64,000 nt of DNA, from contig JBAMDO010000005.1 of the NCBI GenBank assembly GCA_037074765.1, positions 186,001 to 250,000 of the forward strand. Reading direction: 5' to 3'. How positions within the stretch are numbered: position 1 is the stretch's first letter; each line of letters starts with the position of its first letter. The position numbers and the translations under genes were made by a program. Shown here piece by piece: positions 38,201-49,090 of this stretch. The stretch comes from Mansonella perstans (Eukaryota; Nematoda; Chromadorea; Rhabditida; Onchocercidae). The notes below the pieces were generated by a model. The model was given only the letters and a program-made list of their open reading frames with translations, did no database searches and was not told the origin of the DNA.

Positions 38201-41183
38201 ATTATAGTAATAAATTTTAGAACTTTCGCATACTGCATACGTCATTTGATACGACGATGCGAAACAAACGGCGGTGAGCAAAGTAATACTTCCTATATTT
38301 TTTTTTAACTAAAAGTATTTGTATTTCTCCATTTTTATAGAAGTATGTTATGTTTTTGACATTTATAATTTTTTGTTGGCTTTTTTGCAAAGAAGGGAGA
38401 AATTGTCGTGAATTTTTTGTGAGAGGTCAACTCTTAGCCAATATTCTTCAATTAATTTGATCACGATTTGTTGTGTTAGGTTGAGTTGCGGAAACACCTC
38501 AAACTTGGGTAATTAAACCTTTTATTAGAATAATTGGATAAAACGAGAATTAAGTAACAATTATATAGAACGCGCAATTAATGGTAACATTAACATATAA
38601 TAAAGAGGTAATGATGAGGAGAATAGAACCAGTAGCCTTTGATGTGAACAAATCCCAAAAATGGTCTTTTTGGTCTTTTTGGGATGATTGAGAGTTTATA
38701 TACTGAGTATTGTAGGCGGAGGAAACTTGTATTAGTGAGTTGAGTTATAAGAAACTAAAGATCATAAAAAATGAAATCCTTTGTACAGATAAGCTTGGTT
38801 GAGAAGGTACAATATATTGCATGTAAGCATAAGCATCAAACAAAGGATTTCGACACAGTTACAGAATGGTTGTGGTTAATAAGTTGTTAATTGCAGCTGC
38901 TTCTTTGTTAGTTTATGGTAGGAAGGAGTTTAACAGCTTACAATTGGAACAAAGAGATTAAACATTACAAATTACTTAGGTGGCTCATAAAAGCCGTTAA
39001 TAGAATCAGATTTACCCTATTGGGAATTTCGCGTTATAAATTTCGCGACAGAAATATTATATAACGATTTTCCTATCGTAAAAATTTTTTACTCGCCCCA
39101 CACATGTAAAGCCTGACAATTATACTGCTTATCGTCTTACAGATGGTGTAATTTTATCCCAAGAAAGTTAAGTAATTGCATTTTTGCTTTGATTAAATAT
39201 TTTTACTTTTAATTTTTATTAAATATTAAATATATTAGTTACGAACAGATTGTTTACAGCTATACATTCAAAAGACGGTGATTTGCCCGAAGTTTTTGCT
39301 GTCATTTCACCGATTCATGCACCACTATTTTATTTTGCGCTTGCTCGAGAATGTGTGTGTTATTTGCACGATAGCTTGGAAAGACTGAAGAATTTGCTCA
39401 ATATTGTTTATCGATGCACATTCCCCACTGATGGTTAAAATCTTAGATTTTCTCAGAAGATTTATATGATAAGTTTAGGAAACAATTTGAATTTGTAATG
39501 TTTCGAAAGAAATTCATTTTTATCTTGAATTGCAGCTGATGAGTTAGTAGTATCTCATTTCAGGTAGTTCTTTGCATGTTTTCGAAAAAGAAAAAGATGG
39601 AGCCAAACGAAATATTATTATTGATGGACAGGGTCTTAAACTGGGTCAATCAAATTGCTCTGCAGTTGTGCGGCGCATGGGACCAGACGTTACAGTTGCT
39701 GTAATTGCAGCCTTATTGGCTGAACAACGAGTTATCATTGCTGGTGGCTCGGTAATTTCCGAGTTATTTATGTATTTAAACGTTCTTTAGTCGATAATTT
39801 GTGGATGAAACCAGGAATTAGCTAGAGTATGGAAAACACGTTCCTAAGCTAGATTTTTAGAAGCCATAAAACAAAATCGGGAAAAGTAGAATAATAAAAT
39901 ATAAAATTTTTTCTAAAAATATTACCAGGTAATTGCAGGTACAATGCGTTTGCCACGCAGTTCAATCAGTCGCTTATCTATTGCATCCATTTTCATGGCC
40001 TTATACATTAATCCCAGTTTTGCCAGATTCTTTACTAGAAATAGTAAATTCTCCAACACCGTATCTCATTGGGTTATTAAGGTCAGTTGTTCCTTTTTAT
40101 CTTTAATTTATCAACACAATCAGTTTGGTTACTTCTATTGAAGTATCGGCGCTGTGTAGTCTTGAGTGAATTTTAGGGCAAACATGTGTAAATTGAAATC
40201 CTTGGTATTCAAGGACAAAAATCGATGGGTTGATGATCTCACCCAGGTAAATTTCGCAAGTCATTATCAAATTATGGATCGATTGTAATTTCGAAAGTAT
40301 TGGATGCTTTGTTTTGAGGAGAACCTTGTTATAGTCGATCTCGACGGCGGTATATTTGTGCCACAACTTACCAAACTGTATGCCGCAAATGAGAATGTTG
40401 ATTTTAAAACGAAAAATGCGCTCGCACTATGCGAGAAACTTTTGATGCCCAGAAAGCTTGCAGTAAATCTTATCATAAAACTGAAAGAAGCCATCGTTGC
40501 TGATGAAGGTCCTCATGCTGATTTTTTGCTTCAGAAAGTAGGTTTTTGTTTCGAGTGAAACATAACTTATACTGAATTGGGATGTGAATCAATTCAATTT
40601 GAACGGGAAAACGTGAGATTCACATTTCAGTTCTCTCAATTCATCTTTAAATCTTCAGGAACGGGGAAATTAGTTACCAAAATTCATTTCATGCAAAAAA
40701 GAAACTTTCAGGCAATGATGTCGTGGTTTGCAGCTCTAATTTGGCCCTACAAAGGCTGTGGCTTCTGTGCGGCATTCATTGCCGAATCAAATGGTGATAC
40801 TGAGTCTGTTCGGATTAGCAAGGCTCAGCTAGTTGCCTCGCACACTTCTAAATCTGCTCGACGTTTTACAAAATGGTTTGTCGAAACTGGTATTTTTCGT
40901 GAATGGATCCAGCGAAAGGTGGTTTTCTTGTTCGAAATGTGAAAATATATCTAGTCGTCATATTTTTCGAACTTATGGACTAAATTTTGTTACATTTTTA
41001 TAGGTGACTAGTGCTCCGGAAATGACCAATACGATTCCGGATATCGTAGAAGATGTGGAAAATCAGCAATTCGACGAATGCATCATTGCTGTAACTCCTC
41101 AAGAACCCCAAATGCGTGTGACTAACATATTCACAAAAGCACACAACGCCATCTTTCGTTCTCATTTGTTGAAGAAGTTGTGA
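37455..41183 (+). CDS. DENND2-type DENN-domain protein (Rab guanine-nucleotide exchange factor)
   Basis: DENN proteins activate Rab GTPases on membranes by catalysing GDP release. Exons, all phase-consistent: 37455-37566, 37724-37862, 39249-39433, 39564-39751, 39939-40081, 40177-40246, 40298-40537, 40712-40918, 41004-41183; a total of about 487 residues, the size of the tripartite module alone. The uDENN part reads PDLFIPDFTRAKAF, EEFILTLTNELGRR and LPEVFAVISPIHAPLF. The core reads VIAALLAEQRVIIAGGS, VQCVCHAVQSVAYLLHPFSW and TLIPVLPDSLLEIVNSPTPY, then LVIVDLDGGIFV, MPRKLAVNLI and a dDENN part ending FTKWFVETGIFREWIQ. LHPFSWPYTLIPVLP and VDLDGG are DENND2-family hallmarks. The long unique N-terminus of vertebrate DENND2A-D is missing. 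The first ATG of exon 1 is chosen because an in-frame TAA lies upstream; an earlier spliced exon cannot be excluded. Two AATAAA signals lie at 41209 and 41218. Intron 2 (1.39 kb) carries the antisense SL1 copy. Confidence 0.88.
38498..38519 (-). other. exact 22-nt SL1 spliced-leader sequence, antisense in a DENN intron
   Basis: On the minus strand the 22 bases equal the conserved nematode SL1 leader: it begins GGTTTAATTACCC and ends AAGTTTGAG. It is followed by GT (GAG/GTGTTTCC), as in an SL RNA donor. The downstream 90 nt do not show an obvious Sm site (AATTTTTGG) or the known SL RNA stem sequence. Instead an open frame runs about 45 codons from it (includes QLNLTQQIVIKLIEEYWLR) to a stop near 38367. 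It could be an SL RNA gene relative or the 5' end of a retro-inserted trans-spliced mRNA. Confidence 0.8.
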
Positions 41184-43017
41184 GATTAATATTTTAAAAC
41201 TGCTGTAAAATAAAATGAATAAAATATTCAAAAATGATTTGTAAGCAGCATCCTAAGGCTATTACATTGTGAATGATTATTTGACCTGAAAGTCGTTGCA
41301 TCCTACCCTATTTATTTTTAGAAGTGAAATCCTCTTTTCGGAATAGTCATATCGAATTTAATAAGAATGAGCAAGATTTCGATGAAGGCATTTTCATTTC
41401 CTGAAATAGGGACTTTCGTAAAAACATCTGAAATGCCATCCAGCATGATTCTAGAAATGACTATCTTAGTTTCAAAAATCCAAAGTGAAGTGTTTCGGCA
41501 ACATTTCAAATGTCCAAAATTTTGCGGGACCAGTAAAATTATTGAATTTACAGAGACAGGATTCAGGATTCGATGCTTTGTTGACTGTTTTGCGTACAAC
41601 TTTTTTAAACAGCTGTCAGTGGCAGTTGTCACTTGAAAATTGGCATCTGTTTGAAACATTGATTTTGTGCGTTCAATTGCACACACTAAATCCATGACTT
41701 CATGATAGTACAATGTGTCGGTGCAATGCAGGGCGGAGATGTTTTTTGCAAACAAATTTTTTGGATGCTTGGATCAGCTTTTTAAAATTCTAAGTTTCTG
41801 GAGAGTTTTTTTACAAAAAAACATTCTTATTTTCTTTCTTAAAATCAACAATCGTTTGCTCAATTTATTAACTTTTCGAATTTTTGTTTCCCATCAAATA
41901 TTCAACATTTAAATGATTTAATTTTTGTTAAATTAATTCTTTGTTTATAATTGGAACAACGTTCAACGAAATTCTCATCCTTGTTTTTCTGTATATATTT
42001 TGTTAACAATGAATTTTTCTATAATGAGCGGATGAAAGCAAATATCTAATGCCATAGAACACAGTAAATTTTGAGTCAAAATTAATTAATAACTTATTAT
42101 ACAGTGATTAATTCCCTTTTTTTTTTCCCAGAATATATTTCTTGAATACTACTAGCATAACTCATATAGAACTATGGCATTTGATAAGTTTAACAACCTG
42201 TTATATTTTATAGAATATAATTTGGAATTTTGTTTTGGTTGAAAAGATGCACGCGACACCGCGAGACGAAATAGGTTTAAGCAAGTGTCGAAAAGAAGCT
42301 TACTGGATTAGTAGTAGTGGTGATGCTGCTGTTGCGTTGGTTGAATAAGCCAAAATGCTTTTTTGTTAGACTATCGTATACTTTTCAAGTTGTCTGATTC
42401 CTTCGTATTAAATAGGGCAAAACATAGTGTGCTATTCGTTTGCAAAGAGAGTTGAGAGTGGTCATATGAAGGTTGTATATATGCATGTTATACATGCATT
42501 TATATGTATGTATAAAATTTCTTTGATGAATGTTAGTTAGTTGGCAGCATATGATAGTTTTTCTTTTATTGCGAATTGACTGGTCGTTTGTCCGTTCGGG
42601 CAATGGCCATATACCGATGATTAGTAATTGTGCCATAAGAAACAAACGTGCTAAAAATGTGTCCTGAATAATCTTTCTCTTTGCTAGGTTAAATGCTGCT
42701 GTTCAATGTTGGTTTAAAACTTTTGCTGCAGACATCCCACTTTCATGCTGTCTCATGAAACAGTGTTTGTTGCTTATATCTTTTATTTTTAGATTCTTTA
42801 AATTCATATTTTAGTGCAATTAGTTTAATCTATCGTTGGGTTAAATCGTATGGAATGATTTTTTTTTATGCTGAAATCGTATTTTGATAAAGTGTTGTTA
42901 TTGTTGTTACTTTTTATTATTCATCACAATCACAGAAGTTAAAATTTCAGTTCTTGACTCTTTCAAATTGATTATAGGATATACATATATATATATATAT
43001 TAATGTATTTATAACGA
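41184..43017. other. intergenic between DENN gene and ninein-like gene
   Basis: Contains the DENN poly(A) signals, then the open block 41318-41755 listed separately, AT-rich DNA with a (TA)n run at about 42982-43000, and a possible trans-splice acceptor (ATTATAG) at 42978 just upstream of the next start codon. Confidence 0.5.
41318..41755 (-). CDS. unidentified 145-codon open frame
   Basis: The longest uninterrupted frame between the DENN and ninein genes. It contains ALHCTDTLYYHEVMDLVCAI and SISNENAF-type stretches without recognisable motifs, and ends KFDMTIPKRGFHF. The first codon of the frame is not an ATG-based strong start. The plus strand is also open over 41367-41636 and 41485-41697 (the latter with LLNLQRQDSGFDALLTVLR). 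Coding on either strand is possible; with three open frames in AT-rich DNA, something may be conserved here, but I cannot say what. Confidence 0.25.
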   Translation of the reverse strand: MFAKNISALHCTDTLYYHEVMDLVCAIERTKSMFQTDANFQVTTATDSCLKKLYAKQSTKHRILNPVSVNSIILLVPQNFGHLKCCRNTSLWIFETKIVISRIMLDGISDVFTKVPISGNENAFIEILLILIKFDMTIPKRGFHF

Positions 43018-46000
43018 ATGACAACTTCGATACTAGACGATGAAAATATTTATGTCAAAGAGCTCAATAGAGTGAGTTTTTTTTTTTTTTTTGCTGGTTA
43101 ACCGTTTGTCGAAATATAGTGACTTCTCGTAGAGGCTTTAACAATTTAATCATTAAATGAATTATTGAGAAACAGAAACTTGATTTTTTGAAGCTATTTC
43201 TAAGTTGCGCAAAAAATGGCGACACACGCTTGGATGCCTCTGGTCTACAAGATTTATTCATTAAACTTAACCTTTCTTCCTTTGCTGACGTCTTACTTGA
43301 ACGAATACTCAGTGGCTGTACAATTGTCGATTTTACGGTATACTTTATTGTACGGAACTTTTCTGATGTACACTTGAGTCTCTAATTTTTGTTTTTGGTG
43401 AACCTTCGCTGATGGTCTGAATGCTAGCTTTAATGATGGGGAACTGGAATTTATTTTAGAGAAAATAGAAAACTGGTGTTCCTGAAAAAATTCATTTGAA
43501 GATTTTCAAAGAACGCTTCATGCACCTGCTGCCAGATATTATCAACGTTACCACGGTAGCAGGAGATATTGAAAGTAATGCGGAAAGAAATTTACCAGGG
43601 CTTGGAATTGAGCACCATGGCTTTTTAACTCGGTACGAAGCTCGTATTTTGTGTGAACATACGCCAGGACTAAACAGGTGAACTTTAAGTTGCAATAAAA
43701 AAATTCTCTTTGCACTACGATATGCAGAAGCGGAACACCTGTTAATGACATGATTCTTTTCGTATGCAATGCTGTGGAACTTGGAAGTAAAATATTCTTT
43801 GAAAAACAAGCTTCCAGTCTTGGGATAGTCGAGATCGATGAGCTTTTTGATCAGGCAGATGCTAGTGGCTCAGGACACGTCACATTAGCACAATTTCTTG
43901 CCCAATATAATATGCAGAAGCGGTTAAGCGAAGAAGCGAATTTCATTACCGAAACTTTCGTACCTTCGGTGAATTTGTTTGAAGCATTGGATCCTTCTAA
44001 CACTGGGTAATGCATCAAATTTCTGATTTGCTGTTTTCTAAACATTGGATTTTTCTTCGTAAATGAAGCCGAAACCCTATTATGATATGCAAACAATGAC
44101 AAAGATTGCATCTTAATTTTTAGAATTGTTCGATGCCACGAGTTGCTGGAACATTGGCGAACATGCGGTATCAGCATGGAACAGGGTTTATACGTTTTGA
44201 AGGTGAAATAAATAGAATATTGTTGATGTCCATAAATTTTTATAGATAGAAATGTAAAAACTTCATTTTGTAAGTTACATTCTTTTATTCTATTTAGCTT
44301 TCCGGTCAACCACTTGAAGGGACAGTCAATGCTATCTCACTAAGTGGTAGTTTGGAGCGACAGTTAAGTAATTTAGTGGCCTCACCAACTGCCTCCACAA
44401 TAATTCGGGTTGCTTTGCTTTCACTTCATGCTTTCATCGATCACATAAGGTGCCTTTAAACTGTCCTTTGTTATCACTAAGTTATGCGATTTTCATAATA
44501 TTTTCGGTTTTTTTTTTTATTGGCGTTTCAATTATTTATTTCCTAGAGTACGTTCTAAAAGCGAAAATAGAACTCATTTTTAGGTTAGAATTACTGAGCT
44601 GATGCTTCAGGTGTTCGCTAAAGGAGGCTGAATTGCGTGCGGAGCACTTTTACAAGCAGTTCCAGCAGACGAACCAGAGGCATGTTCTTCTGATTGAAGA
44701 ACTAGAGCAAAATCAACTGTCCATAGAGCAGGCATATGAACAACGATTTAGGTTGGTTCATCGGGAAAATTTGGTCAGTTCGGAGTTTTATGAGACTGTT
44801 TCCCACATTATTTTCAGTAATTACCAATTTTTTAAAAACTAACATTGTATATATTGCAGGAATTCTGATGAACGTTTTCGAATAAAGATAAGTCAAATAG
44901 AAGAACGATTTTCTCAAGAAAAAAAGGATTTGTTGACTGAATTGGAAAAGGTTATTTTGGTGCAAAATTTTGAAATGTTTTGGACCACGCAAAGCTGACT
45001 TAACACACTCGAAGGAGTTTTAAAACTTTCAATCTGTGGGTAAATTCTCGGAAAGTGAGGCGCTCACGAAGGGAAAGAAATGGTATAGAATTATTTTTAG
45101 GCAGAGGAAGAGCTTTCTCGATTTCGAAAAAATGAATCATCATACCGTACTCGTTTGCAGTTGCTTGAGCGGCAATGCACACGAATTACAGATGAAGCGA
45201 AGGATTTATCTGAGACGATGCAGCAGCTGGAGCAAGTGAACCGACACCTACGCAGCGAACTGAATAAAGCACTACAACCCCGGCCAATGGAAGAAACGCA
45301 GCCAACGATAATGTTGAGACATGGCGTTGACTTACTTATTACTCACAACAAGGTTCTTGATGCAACTGTTGAATTTAATCTAAAGATTTGAACAGAAGAG
45401 TATATAAACATTTCTTCAGAACATAGAAAAGAACACACTTCTGGAAAAAAATATGACATGAAACGAACAGACTAAATTTTACTTTAAAAACTTGATTATT
45501 CAAGAAGGAATATTAATTTTTATTGTTGCTGCAAAACTTGATCAGATTCATATTTTAATTTGATAAAACAGCGAAACGAATTGTGGGAATTTTGTTTGGT
45601 AGATTTATCTTAAATCGCATATGCAAATCAAATGATGGCAGTTATTGCAGTAATTTTCTACGAAATTTTCAGAGGCTGCGAGATAAAATACAAGAACTAA
45701 CAAGTAACCGGAAAAAGCGGAACAGCTGCTTCAGTATGGTTGAGCCACATTATTCTCACTGGACTGATACGTTTAGAATGGAAATGTTAGCTCTAAAAAG
45801 GCGTAAAGAAGGTAGATCAATTGATACTCTTTCAGGTACATAGCGTTTTCTGGCCTTCTTATTATGAAGTTTTATTCAAATATGTTATGGGATTCGCTAA
45901 ATTGTTGTTATAATAAAAGATTCAAGTCCATGAATTAATTTTTCAGAGATGGAAAGTGAACCGGAGTCTATCTTTTATTCAAATATGTTATGGGATTCGC

Positions 46001-48657
46001 TAAATTGTTGTTATAATAAAAGATTCAAGTCCATGAATTAATTTTTCAGAGATGGAAAGTGAACCGGAGTCTATCTTTATAAGATCCAAAAAACATCGTA
46101 AGCTGAAAATTAAGGAACGAAAACGTCGACACGACCGAATTGCTACGATTGTGGAAAATTCGTCTTCAAGTACATCCGCCATATTTAAAACTCATGTTTA
46201 CTTATATCGTAATTTCTTTTTTGGAATTTAAAGTGTTAAAATTCTGGAACATTTATGAATATCTTCAATCCACTTCAAGTTACTAGTAATTTAGATGAAT
46301 GGGTAGTGAATAGAAGGAAAGAAGAAAGAAAAACATCGGATATTGGATTGAGTAAAAAACTCAAGCAAGCTTTGCTGAAAGGTTCGCAAGACAGTCTGGT
46401 AGAGCGAATCAGAGAACAACATCAAAAAGAGATTGTGGCTTTGAAGCAGTCAGCCAATAAGACTCTTGCAGATGCTTTAACAGATCAGCAACGGCAAATT
46501 ACACAGAGGCAGTTTTAGTTGTTGAAGATTATTAAATTTAATGTCTTTCCCGAATTCGAGTTAAAAATATGTTTGAATGTACATTCTTTATAAAGTAATT
46601 AAACATTTCTTGATGCCAGAAGGCTTTTTGTTTTGTAAACCTGCACAGAATAACCTCAGATAGTGCTTCACAAACTGAAGAATTTCGAGAAATTGAATTA
46701 GTCACACATTGTTGTAGTTTCGAGAAGGAACGACGCCAATTTCAAATAAAATTGGTTACCGAAAGAAATACTTTAGAGCGGAAATTCGCAGAAGAAAAAA
46801 TGAAAGTGATCGATCGACTGCAGGCAAAAGATTTTCTGTTTTCTTGCTAAATTTTTTAAAATGCTAGTTCCTTCGATATACGTCTGTATATACCCATATT
46901 CAGGTACGATAACTCATTTTAAAAGAAATCGTGTTTGAAAAATTCTAGTTATACATTAAAATTTTGTATTGCAGGAAGAATTTGAATGCGAATTGAGCCG
47001 GCTAAAAACGGTCATGTCTCCATCTACATCTGACGATTCACGATTAATCGCTCCTGGACTTGTGGTGAAGATTTCATTTCTGGGACAGATTTCTGCTGTC
47101 TTATTTCTCGTTAACTATGTAGCAGAAAAAAAGCATTAGTTATTCAGAACAATAATTAGTAGGTAACTACCGACAAATATTAACAATGTTAATTGGTGTG
47201 TTGTTTAGGGATATAATGGTGACAGGAATGGTTGCGAAGATATGAAAAACATTCAGACTGATGGCTCAGTGCAGTCTCTGCCCAATGTTAAATTACCGAA
47301 ATTCAGTATTTTGATGGAGGAGATCCGGTAAAATTTACTACTAGGAAGAAAGAAATAGGAAGGATGAGAAGTCGTGAAAGAAGTAACAGTTTTCTACCAT
47401 TAACCTTTGCATATTACATGTAAAAAAAAATATATATGATATTAAATTATAAACGACTTAAAGAATACGAATAGAAGATCAGAAAAAACCGTTATCAATA
47501 ATATAATGTTTTTTGCAAAGCATTCTATCATAGTGTTTAATTTTATACTGAAAATCTTTTGTTCTCAGTTCAGCAATTTTACGATTACGAAGTTCCAGTT
47601 CTTTACATCCAGTTTGATCGTCAAATTTATTTTGCAGGAAAAATAGTGATTCGTATAATATGTTTAGCCAGAGTAATGATATTCATGTATTGAATATAGA
47701 GAAGATATCGCCACCGTCAAAACCATTTTCCAAGGTAAAATTATTATAGTTTTATTGTTTTTGATCTAATAAATTTAACATAATTTCATTTTGCATATTT
47801 CTCCACTTAGTTATTTGCAACATTGATTTCTGAATTACAGCTGTTGTTTCTGAATGATTGCATTGTAGAATGTTTGGATGGCACAAAGCAAATGCTCTCA
47901 TTATGAAACGATAAGGATAAAATTAAAGCAGATCCATGCTGCAATCGTAGGTGATAGTAATGTCGTCGAAAGTGGATTTGAGGATATTATTTCTGGCGCA
48001 GATAGCATAGCCGAAGTGAGCATTTTGTTCATTCTCCCGTGTATTTTTGTTCATTTAAGTCCCTTCCAAATCAACTGTTTTATAAAATTAGTGATTTAAT
48101 TGTTAGATATCACATTTGAATTGGTGCAGGAATTATGAAAAAAGTTGTTTTCATTATTGATATCGAAGCATTCAGTTTTAAAAATCAAAGCGGAGAAAAC
48201 AAAGAAAAAAAAAATCGGAATTTTGGAAAGTTGAAGCTCGTTTTTAAAAATTAGGCATGATTGCTGAATTCTGCAGGAACATGCGCATTTGAAGAACGAA
48301 ATCAAAAAACTCGGTGATCGACTTTCTTCGGTTCGTGAAAAAATCATAGAACTGCTTACTTACTTTGCAAGCTGCTCTTCTCGTTGTATGGAGAACTTTG
48401 AAAGTTGGAAGATTGGACATACAATTGACCATTGCTTGGCGACTGGAAATACGTGGATACGTCAAAGGACAGCTCGTGATATGAGTATCATTTCAAAGCT
48501 AGAGCAACTTAAAGCTGAGAACATTTTGCTCAATGAACGATTAACAGAATCAATAGAATTGGTGAAAATGCTGGCTCGAAAATATAGTGAACAATTGAAT
48601 AGAACGTCACATTTAGGGAGATTTATCCGTTCTATCTATTCTTTTGATGGTGAATAA
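43018..48657 (+). CDS. ninein/NINL-like centrosomal EF-hand and coiled-coil protein
   Basis: Ninein-family proteins anchor microtubule minus ends at centrosomes and other organising centres. Exons: 43018-43071, 43176-43337, 43469-43677, 43728-44006, 44124-44202, 44298-44449, 44611-44751, 44860-44950, 45101-45352, 45673-45835, 46050-46169, 46280-46508, 46649-46823, 46975-47064, 47209-47327, 47638-47734, 47869-48015, 48277-48657. The N-terminal part has EF-hand-like units: KLFLSCAKNGDTRLDASGL, ELFDQADASGSGHVTLAQFL and NLFEALDPSNTG; only the second keeps most calcium ligands. Then a leucine-rich link (HELLEHWRTCGISMEQGLYV) and a long coiled coil (ELRAEHFYKQFQQTNQRH, EERFSQEKKDLLTELEKAEEE, ERQCTRITDEAKDLSETMQQ). 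This order is that of ninein, NINL and Drosophila Bsg25D. Two introns start with GC (after 46508 and 46823) yet keep phase. Exon 11 is preceded by a 103-bp duplication. The stop overlaps an AATAAA (48653). The acceptor of exon 3 is weak and could lie later. Confidence 0.85.
45870..46075. repeat. 103-bp tandem duplication spanning a 3' splice site
   Basis: Copies at 45870-45972 and 45973-46075 appear identical. Each carries intron sequence, the acceptor TTAATTTTTCAG and the first exon bases (AGATGGAAAGTGAACC...). Use of the first acceptor reads into a TAA after about 35 codons; only the second acceptor (exon from 46050) continues into the downstream exon. Confidence 0.97.
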
Positions 48658-49090
48658 ATTATATCTTTGCACATTTCTCCATGGTAAACTTTGTGTTTCC
48701 TAATTTCATTGTGTGCTTGGTCTGAATATAAAATTTATAAATTTTCTTTGTGTGAGCAAATGTTATCTTCCTATGAAGCCGCTGCTTGAACTGTGGGTTA
48801 TTTTCCCAAAGAAATCTTTTCTGTGATATTTCAACAAAATTCAGCTATAAAAATTAAGGTTACCACGAGCTTTTATTATTATTTGGCTTCAAAATTGAGT
48901 GGATGTGGTGATGGCTTACTCAATAAATATGAAGATATGGAAAAGTTTTGGTCTATTTCAAATAAACTACGGTTATGCATCGAAATGTTTTCAAGATAAA
49001 ATCCATTATATTCGGTCGTTCTTTCCAAAACATATGTCTGTAGATTTTTTTGTAGGATTTCTTATGGTTGTTTAAATAAGAATTTTTGAT
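48658..49090. other. 433-bp intergenic space between ninein-like gene and huntingtin
   Basis: Short, AT-rich spacer between two co-oriented genes. A T-rich acceptor (GATTTTTTTGTAG) ends near 49054, 37 bp before the huntingtin start, and could accept a spliced leader. No independent promoter motif can be claimed. Confidence 0.5.
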
